From the NCBI RefSeq assembly GCF_050624435.1, contig NC_134539.1, forward strand, positions 49,260,001 through 49,324,000: a DNA stretch of 64,000 nucleotides, written 5' to 3'. The notes below the pieces were generated by a model, which saw only the letters and a list, made by a program, of their open reading frames with translations, had not been told where the DNA came from and did no database searches. The stretch is from Tenrec ecaudatus. Lineage: Eukaryota; Chordata; Mammalia; Afrosoricida; Tenrecidae. A program made the translations under genes and the position numbers. Positions 1 through 11,723 of this stretch are shown here, in pieces (positions within the stretch are counted from its first letter, which is position 1; each line of letters begins with the position of its first letter).

Positions 1-644
1 TGCTTCCTGACTGAGAGCTGATAGAAGTGAGATCTGCTTGGACTTTGGACATGTTTGGCTTCTGGCTCTGGCCTTTCATATGACTTTCCTCTCTGCCTGG
101 CCTCTCTCAAGTTGCGGTCTACCACCTGGCCTGATTTTACCAGCTACCACAGCCTTGTAGAGGAGGAAGATCCTGACAGAATTCTGAATCTCTTTCAGAA
201 TGGGGTCTTATCTGCACCCACCACCACTAGAGCCACTTCCTTTTAAAGCCTTATGACTTCTGTGTGACTGGGCAACAAATTGCACAACTCAGGGACGTGA
301 GGGAATAGATACGAGATAAAATGCACTTAAAGTCATGCATACTATTACGAGGTATTAACTGTCCAAGTGACTCACTTTAAAGCCACTCCCCAAAGGGAGG
401 AGTGGTGGTTAGCGTCAGCAAGAATGGAGCTGTGCAACATTTCGGAAAAGGTGGACAACATCCACCTCCACTACTCTTGTCTTAATGCTTCTAAAGGAAA
501 ATGCTACATACCCCGGCCCTCATCAAAAACAATTACATAATTTCCACTACAATATTCAGTGAACAAATACGTAGCAATCACTTCAAAGTATGTTTAAAAC
601 ACTTACAGTTACAGAATACACATTTATGAGCATTAAAAGTTACT

Positions 645-785
645 GAGCACCAAGGGCTCAAGTAGAAATCAAATGTTTTGAGAATGATGATGGCAATAAA
701 TGTACAAATGTGGACACAATGGATGGATGTACGGATTGACATAAGAGTTGTACAAGCCCCCAATAAAATGATTAAAAGAAAAAAC
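645..785 (+). repeat. Afrotherian L1-lineage 3' end fragment
   Basis: Carries the shared 3' module of the most abundant family in this window: GGGCTCAAGTAGAAA, then ATGTACAAATGTG, and GAGTTGTACAAGCCCCCAATAAAATG with an A-rich tail. The AATAAA and tail show the 3' end of a retroposed copy. It is strongly 5' truncated (about 140 bp). Confidence 0.85.
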
Positions 786-861
786 TTACTGAGCACAAAA
801 AATAACTATGAACCAAAACTTTCTTTACTTCTATTTGTAGAGTCTCTGGATGGCACACAAA

Positions 862-933
862 GGGTTATATACATGCTGGACTACTAACTGAAAGGCTGGT
901 GGTTCGAATCCACTCAGAGGCAACTTGGAAGTA
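862..933 (+). repeat. AfroSINE 5' tRNA-like fragment
   Basis: Contains the tRNA-derived head with the B-box-like GGTTCGAATCC followed by GAGGCAACTTGGAAG, as in other AfroSINE copies. It is truncated directly where the TIR element at 934 begins. Confidence 0.6.
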
Positions 934-2021
934 CCGTATATTCGAGTATTAGCCATCCCAAATATAAGCCAAGGCACCTAATTTTACCACAAAAAATTGG
1001 GAAAACTTATTGATTTGAGTATAAGCCTAGGGTGGGAAATGCAAAAGCTACTGGTAAATTTCAAAATAAAAAGTTATCAATAAAATTACATTAATTGAGG
1101 CATCAGTAGGTTAAATGTTTTTGAATATTTATTTCAAAGAAAAACAGTAAACTAGCTCTGTAAATGGAAAAGAGGATCAACAAAAACAATGTGGTGTCAA
1201 CAATAACTATACACAGTTACTGCATACACTGCGTTACTACATGGGCTGCCTTACCACAGGCACACAGCGCAGCTTGTATAGTTTGAGGGCTGATATCGGC
1301 TGATGATATTCAGAATGTGATATGACTGTTCCCATAGAGCAGCCTGTTTCAGGGCTCACACTACACACACTGCGCTGTATATATGTGTTACTGCATGTGC
1401 TTCATTACTGCACGCGCAGCGCTACCACATATGAATGCAAGTGCTAACACAACACATACAGCAACCATGCATACACAACGCACCCTGTTTATGATGAGCC
1501 TAACACAGGTTGCTCCATGAAAGCATAGTCAACAGTGGGTTCAGATAGGCGTTAAGAAGAAAAAATAAAATATAGGAGACTAAGTGCTGTAAATAAATAT
1601 ACTATATATTCAAGACCAGAGATACACCGGTACTTGTATTCAGCTATGCTTGGGCGGATCAAGGGGGCGTGACCAAGCACAGGTACGACTGTCATTGGTC
1701 ACAGCCCTGGAGAAGAGCGGCTGCATCCGACATTCATCTGACAAGGTACCAGCACACAGAAGGGGGCAGGTTCTTGCCCACTATGGCACGGACAACACAG
1801 AGGCTGCCTGTGTGCAGGAGAAAAGAAGAGCGGTGATCTCAGCAGTCATCAGGCCACCCACAGAGGCTGCAGGCGCCCGCAGATGAGCGGGAGGGACTGG
1901 AGATCACCGCACTGCACAGGAGAACAGGTAAGTGGGATCCTCACTTGAGTATAAGCCGAGGGTGGCTTTTGCAGCATTAAAAACATGCTGGAAAACTCGG
2001 CTTGTACACGAGTGTATATGG
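934..2021 (+). mobile_element. 1.09-kb TIR element, copy 1 (unclassified DNA transposon-like)
   Basis: Starts CCGTATATTCGAGTATTAGCC and ends GGCTTGTACACGAGTGTATATGG; the ends are imperfect inverted repeats. It is colinear with 11724-12768 over its whole length. Shared landmarks include CACCTAATTTTACCAC near the left end, GGCATCAGTAGGTTAAAT, and a GC-rich right half with GGGCGGATCAAGGGGGCGTG. No coding capacity is seen, so it would be non-autonomous. No convincing target duplication could be read. The family name is unknown to me. Confidence 0.7.
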
Positions 2022-2463
2022 AAAGCCCTGTCCATCTGGAGGTCACATAAAGGTTTTACTCTACTTGTCAAATGTTTCTAAGATTAAGCCAGCCCAGTAC
2101 AGGAATATTATTTTCCAAACATTAAATATGATGCTCAGCCAGTAAAAGGATATTACTTGCCAAGTGTTAAAGATGATGCTCAATCAAGGGTTACCAATTA
2201 AACACTTCAATTGAACTAGCAATATTCTATAAAGTAGTGATGTGAGCCAAATAGCAAATCAAGTATCATGTAAGAATGAACAAAAAACACAATAAATAAA
2301 ATTGGCTATCTTAAAGAGAGAAAGTGCACTAAAGTCGTGTACACTGTAAGTATACATGTCCAGATGACTCACTTTAAAGCCACTCTTCAATCACAGCACC
2401 AGCACACTTTTTCTAAGACACAGCATGGAAATGATCAAAATAAAACAAAAGCCAACTATGGTA

Positions 2464-2484
2464 ATGTATATATATATATATATA
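2464..2484. repeat. (TA)n microsatellite at the tail of an L1-lineage copy
   Basis: Short alternating TA run directly next to the 3' (poly-T side) end of the minus-strand element at 2485, probably grown from its A-rich tail. Confidence 0.85.
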
Positions 2485-2835
2485 TTTAAAATCATTTTAT
2501 TGGGGAACTCTAAAGCTCTTACCACAATCCATACATTCATCCATTGTGTCAAGCACATTTGTACGTATGTTGCCATCATCATTTTCAAAACGTTTTCTTT
2601 CTACTTGAGCCCTTAATCAGCTCATTTTCCCCTCCCCCGCCCTCCCCTCCCTCATAAACCCTTGATCATTTATAAATTTGTTTTACACTGACCACTGTCT
2701 CCCTTCACCCACTTTTCAGTTGTCTATCCCTCTGGGAAGGGGTTATATGTAGATCATTGTGGTCGGTTCCTCCTTTCTCCCCCCACCTTCTGCTTACCCC
2801 CCTGGTATTGCTACTCTCATTACTAGTCCTGAGGA
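2485..2835 (-). repeat. Afrotherian L1-lineage 3' end fragment
   Basis: Minus-strand copy beginning (as read on plus) TTTAAAATCATTTTATTGGGG and continuing through CATTTGTACGTATG, TACTTGAGCCC, CCCTCCCTCATAAACCC and CACTTTTCAGTTGTC. About 350 bp, 5' truncated, moderately diverged. Confidence 0.85.
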
Positions 2836-3515
2836 GGTAATGCTTTTAAACGGTCGTTCTTTTCAAAGTAATCCTCTTTTCAACAAAGAATTTGTAAACA
2901 TTAATAATATCCACTCTATACAACTCCTTGCTGGATGTTCAGCATGCCTCAATTTCTACCATGAGCCGCACAAAGGAGGAGCTTCGGAACACAGTGTTGG
3001 GTAAGTGCTAAAAATGAAGTGCTAGGGCATCTTCCAGCTCTATCCTGCAAAAGGGTTTGATTCTCATCATCTGGGGGGAGAGAGAACCAAAAGCACTACA
3101 TCTGTCAGAGGGCTGATGAAAACAGCCCCTAGCAGCAGCCCTAGTCCTCCAGCCCCGAGCACTCTGGGAAAGTGGTGCCAGTGAAGTATGAGCTTCCCAC
3201 ACCAGAGTCTCCTGCTGCAGTGTTCTACTAAGAGATGTTTTCTAAACACTTCCTTATGATCAAAGGACAAAGGATTAACAAAACAGGCCCACCTCGTGTT
3301 GCAGATAAACATAAATGCAGAAGAAAGAGTAGACCGCCTAGGGAAACTGCCTTACCTGCCGCCTCTTCCTGGCAGTTAGCAAAATGACAGTTTGTGTTCA
3401 ATTTATGTTCATAGTATGAAATCAGGAAAACACACAAAAGTTAAGAAATAAAAATCATCTGCAACATTAACACTCAGAGATAATCACCTTGTGTCAATCT
3501 TGAAGATCTACATAC
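2836..3515. other. PTBP3 intron, no family recognised
   Basis: Mostly unique-looking sequence directly downstream of PTBP3 exon 4. The 3010-3360 part is richer in G+C than the neighbouring intron and contains a donor-like GGCGGCAG|GTAAGG on the minus strand near 3355. No exon with a PTBP3-like peptide was found, and the exon that finishes RRM1 is absent. Confidence 0.5.
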
Positions 3516-3685
3516 CTGGTTTTTTCCTTTCAACATCAAAAGATTAGTCACTTTGCCAAATGGTAGACCTAATGATACGACCTCTGCTTCAGTGACATCA
3601 TTTGGAATTTTGCGAAGATGGAGAACACGGGAGGGTGAACAGGAAGGTCTATCTCCTCTAAATTTCTTGTTGTCATTCCCATTAG
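3516..3685 (-). CDS. PTBP3: PTBP3 exon 4 (residues 43-99, start of RRM1)
   Basis: A 170-nt exon with acceptor TTGTTTTTTAG and donor GTATGT from 3515. It encodes [14 protein letters not shown], then [20 protein letters not shown] and [19 protein letters not shown], ending in phase 0. KKFR is the second basic cluster of the nuclear-localisation region (KKFK in most family members). VLHLRK is the RNP2 strand of RRM1, and KGKNQ begins RNP1, which finishes in the next exon outside the window. Joined to exon 3 it gives GVYANGND, a splice form known for human PTBP3. No stop codon or frameshift is present. Confidence 0.97.
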
Positions 3686-3851
3686 CTAAAAAACAAGATT
3701 AAAAAGAATTACTGAAATTAGTTTGTGTTGACACACTGCTGACATTAACTGTCCCGTTATGTTTGATCCTCCAATAGGTTTTCAAATGCAGGGAATGTGG
3801 GACACGGGGTGGGGGTGGGATGGAAAACAAAAGCAATACCCTGTCAACAAG

Positions 3852-3884
3852 AGGGTTTGGGGGGGGGGGCGGGGGCGGGTCAGT
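3852..3884. repeat. G-run / C-tract in PTBP3 intron
   Basis: Plus strand shows a run of eleven G followed by CGGGGGCGGG. In the PTBP3 transcript this is a poly-C tract about 170-200 nt upstream of exon 4. It could bind poly-C proteins or form a G-quadruplex on the other strand. It may also be only a simple repeat. Confidence 0.7.
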
Positions 3885-3975
3885 TGCAGCATTAAACTTT
3901 TAAAAACTGAAGTCTTCTTTTTTAACTTCAAGGAAAATTACTGTAGCCCATATTATATTATTTCAGATAATATAT

Positions 3976-4151
3976 CAGTGGTTCGTTCTCAACCTTCTTA
4001 ATGCCACGACCCTTTAATATAGTTCCACATGTTGTGGTGACTGCCCCCAACCACAAGATTATTTAGTTGCTACTTCCTGTCATTTTGCGATCCCTGTGAA
4101 AGGGTCTTTCGACCCCTAAAGGGGTCATGACCCACAGGTTGAGAACCACTG
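3976..4151 (-). mobile_element. SPIN non-autonomous hAT element, copy 1
   Basis: Ends are CAGTGGTTC...CTCAACC and GGTTGAGAACCACTG, with the diagnostic subterminal CCTAAAGGGGTCATGACCC. It matches the short MITE form of SPIN (SPACE INVADERS) hAT transposons known in tenrec, bat, bushbaby and murine rodents. About 176 bp. The flanking eight bases do not form a clear duplication. Confidence 0.88.
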
Positions 4152-4424
4152 CTCTAAATATGAAACTTTTGTTGTACATTAGATAATAGTATTTATACTA
4201 ATATGTTTAAGATGTTTTCTAATTTTCTACAGATAAATGCTTATGTAATTAAAACAATACATTTTAGAAAAGGCTATGATACAAATTTTACCCCAAGTGG
4301 ATTTGAGCTGTTAAGTTTATGAAAACAAAGTTTATTTCTTAGGTGTTATATATTCTTCATTAATTTATTTTTAAAGTGTTCTTTGAAGCTAAACTTGCCC
4401 TAATTATGTAACAGTAAATCTCAG

Positions 4425-4640
4425 CAGAAGCTTCATCTCATTGGAAATGCAAACTTTTGCCCAGACCTACTGAATTAGAAACTCTGGGGGCAGAACCCAG
4501 TAGTTCCTTCATGTTTTTGTTTTTTTTTTAAAACAAGGTGTCCTCCTTTCTTCGAACTTCCTTCATGTTTTAACACTGCTTCCGAGTGAGTCTGATGCAC
4601 TCTCGAGTTTGAGAACCAACGCTATCAACTAACAAAGTTT
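4425..4640 (-). mobile_element. MER5A-type hAT-Charlie fossil, interrupted by a T-rich insert
   Basis: Recognisable by GACCTACTGAATTAGAAACT, CTGGGGGCAGAACCCAG and the end TGATGCACTCTCGAGTTTGAGAACC. The middle carries a T run and a short duplicated TTCCTTCATG on either side. This is an ancient family shared by all placental mammals. Confidence 0.75.
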
Positions 4641-7190
4641 GTCACCCCAGGACACAGTTAAATTTTGTTTAAATCTATTGTTTTAATACTGACAATAACT
4701 AGAATCAACAGGCCTGAAATAATAAAATTATGCACAGTTAAAATAAATTTTTAAAAAAGAGGCGCCTTCTTCCCCCAAATAGCACATGTAAGACTGAATA
4801 CTTTTCCAGGGTTGGCAATTTTTTTTTTTTACTATATGCCCAATACTGAGCAGACTTTTTTTTTTTTAATGGAAATAAGTTCAGTTCCTTGCAGACTAGT
4901 TTCATCCTTTTGGGGTTTATTTTAAAGTCTGTGTGGTGGGTTTGAAGTAACCTTTACACTTGAGTTAGTTTAGCATTACTGGTTAAGGTCTGGCCCCTGC
5001 GGCATCTCTACTGTGTATGCCTTAGGTGTCCAAAGACTATTCTGACCAGCCATCATGTGAACATCTCCCAGGCCTGTATAAACCCTGGGGATTGTTGAAC
5101 TTCTAGCTTCCCCCGGCTGTTCTTTGTCTGACCTTGTGGTGTCATACTACACAAGTTGACTTCACATTCCACAGCAGAGTCAAAGGACCCTAAGAAATAT
5201 TTCTGGAGCTATTTTCTAGGAAGCACCCCTCCTCGTGACCCTACCCACATCCACGCCAGCTGCCTGAGCCCTCGCCAACTCTGACTTCTCTGTCTTCACT
5301 CAGCAATTCCTGCCATGTTTGCTTAGGCTTTCCCTCCTGACCCCCCAGTTTGGAAAGGAAGTCATGGAGAGGACAAGACTCACTGGCCCTTAACTTGTTT
5401 CCCTTTTCTCTGAGATAACAGGACGGCTCTTCCCATTGTCCACCTGCCAAAAAAACAATTGGCTTTTTTTTTTTTTTTGGCTTTAAATAGTGTGTAGAAA
5501 GTTCAAGTCTGGTCCCAGTTACTCCATCTTGGTTGGGAGTAGAAGTTTATATGTGTTTTAAAATGACAAATTACAAAATTTAAATATAAAATTCACATGG
5601 CTAAGCATTCATGCTGCAGGTTAGTTTTCTTTGTACATATTCCTTCTCCAGGCTAATTTACAGTGTTATTTAACCAACTTAAAGATTATTTATGAAGTTT
5701 AAAGATTATATTGTTCCATAAGGCTTTAGTCAAACAATTTCAATGAATTCCATACTATCAAGTGCCGAGTGCTCAAAGGAACTTGTTTTAGCCACTGATA
5801 CTCGAAGCCAAATTCACCAGATAGTCTACTGCTTATTATATAATCACAGACAGCACCCAGTATCTGTAGAAGAGGGCAAAGTTTGCTCCACAGCTAGTCT
5901 TCTTAGATCCACCAATTTTTAGTTGAGCACATGGCTGCCAGGGGGCGAAAAAAAGGCTACACATACACTCTCAGCCTCCTTGGCAGCTAGGAGTGGCTGT
6001 GTGACCGTGTAAAGTAAAAATGGTGTATGTTGCTCTTTTTCCATTAAGGGGACTCTATCTTCTCTCTTCCTCTTTTCCTCTGGTTGCCTGGGGTCCTAGC
6101 AACCATATAGGACCCAATTGCTAAACCTGGGAAGAGGCATCATGTACTAGGGATTACTGCTTACTTCAGAATGTGCTGAATATAACAGAAATGGACTTCT
6201 GTCTTGTCTTGGCCATTGACACTTTCAGCTAAACTTATCCTAACAACTTTTCTGTTAAAAAAAAACAGGCAATTAGTGTTTGGCTTGATAATATTTTACA
6301 GTCATTTTAAAAAATTAAGTATTGCATGGCAAAAGAACATTTTAGCAGCTTGTAAGTATTTTGGTAATGAAATATGCCAACTGTTCCTTAACTAAAATAA
6401 CTACTGGCTAAAATGTTTAAGAAATAGACGAAATGGTCTCAGACTAGTGAGAAAGCTACATTAGGGGAGATAAGCCAATGGAGTGGGTGGAAACCACAAA
6501 GTAATAAAGTAAACAAGAGGTATAACGTAAAAGTAGAACATAAACAATCTTGAGAAAATCTTGACAGTAAATGGAAGCAGAAATATAGAGTGTTAGCAAG
6601 AGGAAGATATGAGTCAAAATGAGTTAAGATGAGAGATAACTACATAATATTTAGAGTCTGGGGAAAGACAAATTTTGAAGTCCAGGAAAGGGGAGAAATT
6701 GAGACTAAGGAACAAAACAAACTGTTAAAAAATAATTAGGACATGGGAACTTTTTCTACCTGACAATATTCAGCCTTTAAAATGAGAATTCAATATATAG
6801 TCTTCATGGAGTAACAGGAAGAAGGTAAAATAAATATTCCTATACTTGTTTATATATTAAGCACATTCCCATGGTTTAAGATAATCCTTCTCAGCAGTTA
6901 TGAATGGTAAAGAGGGGCTGTACCAAGCTTAGGGACAACTTTACATAATCCATGTATGAAATGAGATGTAATTGAACATTTAACTTTAGAGAAAGAGGTT
7001 ATAAGTGATATATATAAGTCCCAAAATTGAGGACTTAGAAATTTCTGAGAAAATTAAATATTAATTAGCAAAAATCTGTAGTACATTTACATTTTTTATT
7101 GTAGAAAATATGCCAATTCAACAATTTTAGTGTCTAACTAGTAATGTTACTACGACTCATAATGCTGACAACCCTTACGAGTAACCATTT
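4641..7190. other. PTBP3 intron with no clearly assignable elements
   Basis: AT-rich intron with several poly-T runs (4820, 4857, 5464). A GC-richer patch at 4920-5450 and a patch at 5930-6130 resemble old repeats but I could not name the families. No PTBP3 exon, RNA gene or coding signal was supported. Confidence 0.5.
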
Positions 7191-7199
7191 CCAAACATT

Positions 7200-7558
7200 T
7201 CTCATCACATCAAACAGAACCCTGGCACCCAGTAAGCAGTAACTGCCTCCCTGTACCACCAGCCCTGATAAACACTAAGATTTGTTTCTATGCACTTGCT
7301 TATGTTAAATATTTAATATAAATAGGAACATAAAATATTTGTCCTTATTTCTCGAGGCTGTTGTGAAGAAGCATCTATGTCATAGCATGCTACCAGCATG
7401 TCATTTATTTCTATGGTTGAGTAATAGTCTATTGTTAAGTATGCACCACATTTTAATAATCCATTCATCTAATGGGATACTTGGATTGTTTCTACCTTTT
7501 GGCTAACATAAAAAATGCTCCAATTAATATTGATGTGCAAGCATCTATTCAAGTCCCT
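7200..7558 (-). mobile_element. Ancient L1 3' UTR-type fragment, left half
   Basis: Antisense L1 sequence of the type ATTTCTATGGTTGAGTAATA ... CATTCATCTAATGGGATAC ... GGTTGTTTCTACCTTTTGG. The copy continues at 9132-9270 after the younger insertion between them. Confidence 0.7.
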
Positions 7559-9131
7559 GTCTAGTTTTTTTTAAATAAATCATTTTATTGAGGCCTCATA
7601 CAACTCTTATCACAATCCATACATCCATCTACTGTGTCAAGCACATTTGTACATTTGCTGCCACCATCATTCTCAGAACATTTGCTTTCTACTTGAGCCC
7701 TTGGTATCAGTTCGTTCTTCCCCTCCGTCCTTCATTCCCTCCCTCATGAACCCTTGATAATTCACCAAAAAAAACATTTCATTATCTTTTTTTAAAATCG
7801 TTTGATTAGGGGCTCATACAACTCATTGCAATCCATACACACATCAATTGTGTAAAGCACATGTGTACATTCATTGCCCTCATCATTCTCAAAACATTTG
7901 CTCTCTACCTAATCCCCTGGCATCAGCTCCTCATTTTCCCCCTCCGTCCCCGCTTCCCCCTCCCTCCCTCAAGAACCCTTGATAATTTATAAATTGTTAT
8001 TTTGTCATATCTTTCCCTGTCCGACGTATCCCTTCACTTACTTTTCTGTTGTCCGTCCCTCAGGAAGGAGGTCACACGTTGCTCCTGTGGATCCTTGTAA
8101 TCGGTTCCCCCTTTCCAACCCACTCTCCCCTCCACCCTTCCAGTATCACCACTCACACCACTGCTCCTGAAGGGATCATCCACCCTGGATTCCCTGTCTT
8201 TCCAGTTCCCATCTGTACCAGTGTACATCCTCTGGTCTAGCCAGATTTGTAAGGTAGAATTGGGATCGTGATAGTGGGAGTAAGCATTTAGGAACTATAG
8301 GAGAGTTGTATGTTTCATCATTGCAATATCGCACCCGGACTGGCTCGTCTGCTCCCAAGACCTTTCTGTAAGAGGATGTTCAGTGGACTACAAATGGACT
8401 TTGGGTCTCCACTCTGCACTGCCCCCCTCCTCATTCACTATGATATGATTTTTTTGTTCTGATGATGCCTGATCCCTTCAATACCTCGTGATCACACAGG
8501 CTGGTGTGCTTCTTCCATGTGGGCTTTGTTGCTTCTGAGCTAAATAGCCACTTGTTTACCTTCAAGCCTTTAAGACCCCAGACGCTATATCTTTTGATAG
8601 TCGGTCACCATCAGCTTTCTTCACCACATGTGCTTAAGCACCCATTTGTCTTCAGCGATCGTATCAGGGAGGTGAGCACACAATGATATGATTTTTTGTT
8701 CTTTGATGCCTGATAACTGATCCCTTCAGCACCTCGTGATCACACAAGCTGGTGTGCTTTTTCCTTGTGGGCTTTGTTGCTTCTGAACTAGATGGCCGCT
8801 AGTTTACCTTCAAGCTTTTAAGACCCCAGAAGCTGTATCTTTTGATAGCCGGGCACCATCAGCTTTGTTCACCACATTTGCTTATTCACCCCCTTTGTCT
8901 TCAGCAGTTGTGTCGGGAAAGTGAGCATCATAGAATGCCAATATAGTAGAAGTATTCGTGCAATGAGGGAGCACTTGAGTGGAGACCCAATGTCTTTCTG
9001 CTACTTTATTACTAAACCTATAAATATGTGCACATAGATCTAGTTCCCCATCCTCAGATATAAATATATTTGCATATGCACATGCCTTTATTTAGACCTC
9101 TATAAATGCCCTTTGCCTCCTAGCTCTTTCC
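7559..9131 (-). mobile_element. Afrotherian L1-lineage copy inserted in old L1 (11-bp target duplication)
   Basis: Flanked by TTCAAGTCCCT at 7548-7558 and 9132-9142, so it is one retroposition event into an older antisense L1. It shows the family's 3' end twice (7568-7765 and 7787 on) and a roughly 242-bp internal tandem duplication (about 8439-8680 and 8681-8925) carrying the CACACAGGCTGGTGTGCTT block. It extends 5' to the TTTAGACCTCTATAAATGCC block. No open frame is meaningful. Confidence 0.82.
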
Positions 9132-9408
9132 TTCAAGTCCCTATTTTTAATCATTTTAGTTACATACTTAAGAGAGGAACTTCAGGGTCACATGATAATT
9201 CTACATTTTATTTTTTGTGGAACTTCCTGTTGTCCACTGCTGTTTATTTTTAACAAGATAAAAAAGCTATAGCAATAAAGGGGGAAAGACTGATTATATT
9301 AAAAAGGAGTATTTGAAAATATTTAGAAAGACTAATTATATTAAAAATATGGGTTACATTAAAAATGAGAAATGTCAGTTTATTAAAAATATCACTTAGT
9401 TTAAGCTA

Positions 9409-9575
9409 GCAAGCCACAGAATTTCAGTGTGTCAACAGTAAACATACTCAACTGATAACCTAAAAATTGGAGTTTGGAGTCCAGCCAGGGGTTCCCTGGA
9501 ACAAAGGCTTTACAACCTACTCTGAAATCTATGGGTTGGCCATGAATCAAAACTCACTCAAAGGCAACTTATCAA
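9409..9575 (+). repeat. Degraded AfroSINE
   Basis: Low-identity match to the AfroSINE body and its RTE-derived end (GGTTGGCCATGAATCAAAACTC). Assigned by colinearity with better copies; boundaries are approximate. Confidence 0.5.
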
Positions 9576-9579
9576 GTTA

Positions 9580-10640
9580 TAGCATGTGAGAGGATATCTG
9601 CAATATGCACATGACAAAGAACTCATATCCAGAATATGAAACAGCCACTCCAAATAAACAACAGGAAGAAAACACAAGTGAGCAAAAAGCTTCGCAGACC
9701 TTCCTGAAGATGTGCTCAATTTCTTTTAGTACTGGAGCAAATGTAAGTCACTATAAGCCACTAATAAAGACCAATTTCTATTCCACAATAACTAAAATTC
9801 AAAGGACCTTAATAGGAAGTACAGTGAAGTTATAAACAAACCAAGACCACACTAGGGGTACACTGCTAGTAAGAGTGTACCTAAGACCAAACAATTCCAC
9901 TAGCAGAGAAATGCATACTTCTCTCCAGCAGATATTAAGAATACTAACAGTTTAAACAAGAATACCCTCGGAAGCCTTCTTAAAATCAAACAAAATTAGC
10001 CAAACTAGTAAACAATGTCTGCCTTGCTGTTAGCATTATGCTCTTTGAAAGAACGACCTAGATGAGGATCAGCAGCTCCTAAAAGACTGGGTAGTAACCT
10101 TAGGGGGCAACACTCAGGAGGCATGTTAATGGCAGAGGAGCACGGGTGCTCACTTTCAAGAATGCAACAATGTCACTGAATGGTAGATGTGGAAACTACC
10201 CAGCTGGTATTGAATTTGGTGTTGTTTTCTCAACAATAAAAATTTACTCTTTTTAACTAATAAACTTTTAAAGTTAAAAAATATTCATAGCAAGATAATA
10301 AAGTGGAAATCATTCAAATGTCCACCTATAAAATAAAAATACTACAAAGAAACAAGAAAAGATACAAGGTCCAACAGACAACACAGATGAAATCTCACAG
10401 ATATAATCTTGAATGAAAGAAGATACACAAGGGTGCACATTTATTTATTGTCCCATTGACACACATTTTTAAAATCCACAAAGGAACCAGGCTAGGGGTG
10501 TCAGGTCAATGAATACACTTGGATGAAGGAAGGACCTCTGGAAGCGTAAATGACATTGTATGCTTCACTCCAGACACTGATTACACAGTGTACTTACTTT
10601 AAGAAGCAAGGATACCATCAATACTAAAATCTAGAAGTTG
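9580..10640 (+). mobile_element. L1 ORF2 3' portion and 3' UTR, sense, decayed
   Basis: Sense L1 landmarks: GAGAGGATATCTGCAATATG, AAGAACTCATATCCAGAATA, ATGTGCTCAATTTC, and later a region like 'ATTCAAATGTCCACC' and 'TTGAATGAAAGAAG'. Frames are broken throughout. It is an old mammalian L1, not the young family. Confidence 0.65.
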
Positions 10641-11374
10641 GAATATAAAATTTTAATCAATTTATGTGCAAATATTCAAAGGCACACACAAAATAAATAC
10701 TGAATATATACATAGTTACCAAGTATTTACGAAATTGAGATTATTGGTGTCCCACTATCTACATCTTCCTTCTCCCTTAGAGTAAAAACATTCCATGAAT
10801 TATGACTAAGTAGGGCACACTAGAATGAAGACTTATTTGTTTTTTGAATTTCCGTCTCTTAAAGCAATGTGACTAAGATGTGACTAGATGGAGGAAGGAA
10901 GTGCAACTCATAGCTCTTGCTTCTAAGGGCACGTAGCCTTTGGAGCTCAACTTTGTGAACCTTGGTGGATTTGTTATCTTCATGTGTAAGATGGATCCAT
11001 CCTCCACATTCCTCTTTTCCCTGGCTGAGGGCACGGTGGAAAAACCCCAGGTCCTATTTTATCTTGAAGGGAAGTCACATGTTGAGGTTGGGAGTACACA
11101 AAAGCCTGGTTTCCAACCTAATCCAAAAACTAAATAAATCCCTCACCACCTACTCAGAGCTCAGAGGAACTCTATAATCTAGTCTATATCCAAACTGACA
11201 TGGCATATAAAAATAACATTTGATGACAAATTTGGCTACTTCTAAAAAAAAAAATTGGCTACTTCCAAGGCAAGAAAATATATTAATGGTAGAAAATTCA
11301 AATATCTCATTGTATCAAAGTAATGGATACAAACCCCTTGATTAAAGGAGCAGAGATGCAAAAGATACTTAACA

Positions 11375-11440
11375 ATATCAATAGCCACATAGGGTTGGTT
11401 GCTAAGAGTCAGAATAGACTCAATGGCAATGGATTTAAAT
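11375..11440 (+). repeat. AfroSINE/RTE 3' tail fragment
   Basis: Contains AGGGTTGGTTGCTAAGAGTCAGAATAGACTCAATGGCAATGG in diverged form; the GAGTCRGAATCGACTC-type core is the shared 3' tail of AfroSINE and its RTE partner. Confidence 0.65.
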
Positions 11441-11723
11441 ATTAGTAAAAACTAAGTAAAATAATACAGAAAACTACTAAAATTATTTATCAAAATCTAA
11501 TATCATTATGTTAATAAAAACAATATGTTAAAGTTAGGAACAAGACCCACAACACTAAGATTGTTTAGCCCCTGGTGTAGTAGTTCTGAGATTTGATTCT
11601 GGAGGTAGCTTGCCCCAAAGTATGTGTAAAAAGCAGACAGTTTATAATAAAATGCATGTCCTGTGTGGAATTCAGAGGAAAACCACAGATTCACTGATTA
11701 ACAATGCAAAAAAAGGGCAATTA

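Noticed and set aside
3976-4151. 8-bp target duplication for SPIN copy 1
   Set aside because: Flanks TAATATAT and CTCTAAAT do not match; the element is identified by its ends only.
8430-8940. CRISPR-like or satellite array
   Set aside because: Only two units of about 242 bp inside a retroelement; no spacers and a eukaryotic nuclear context.
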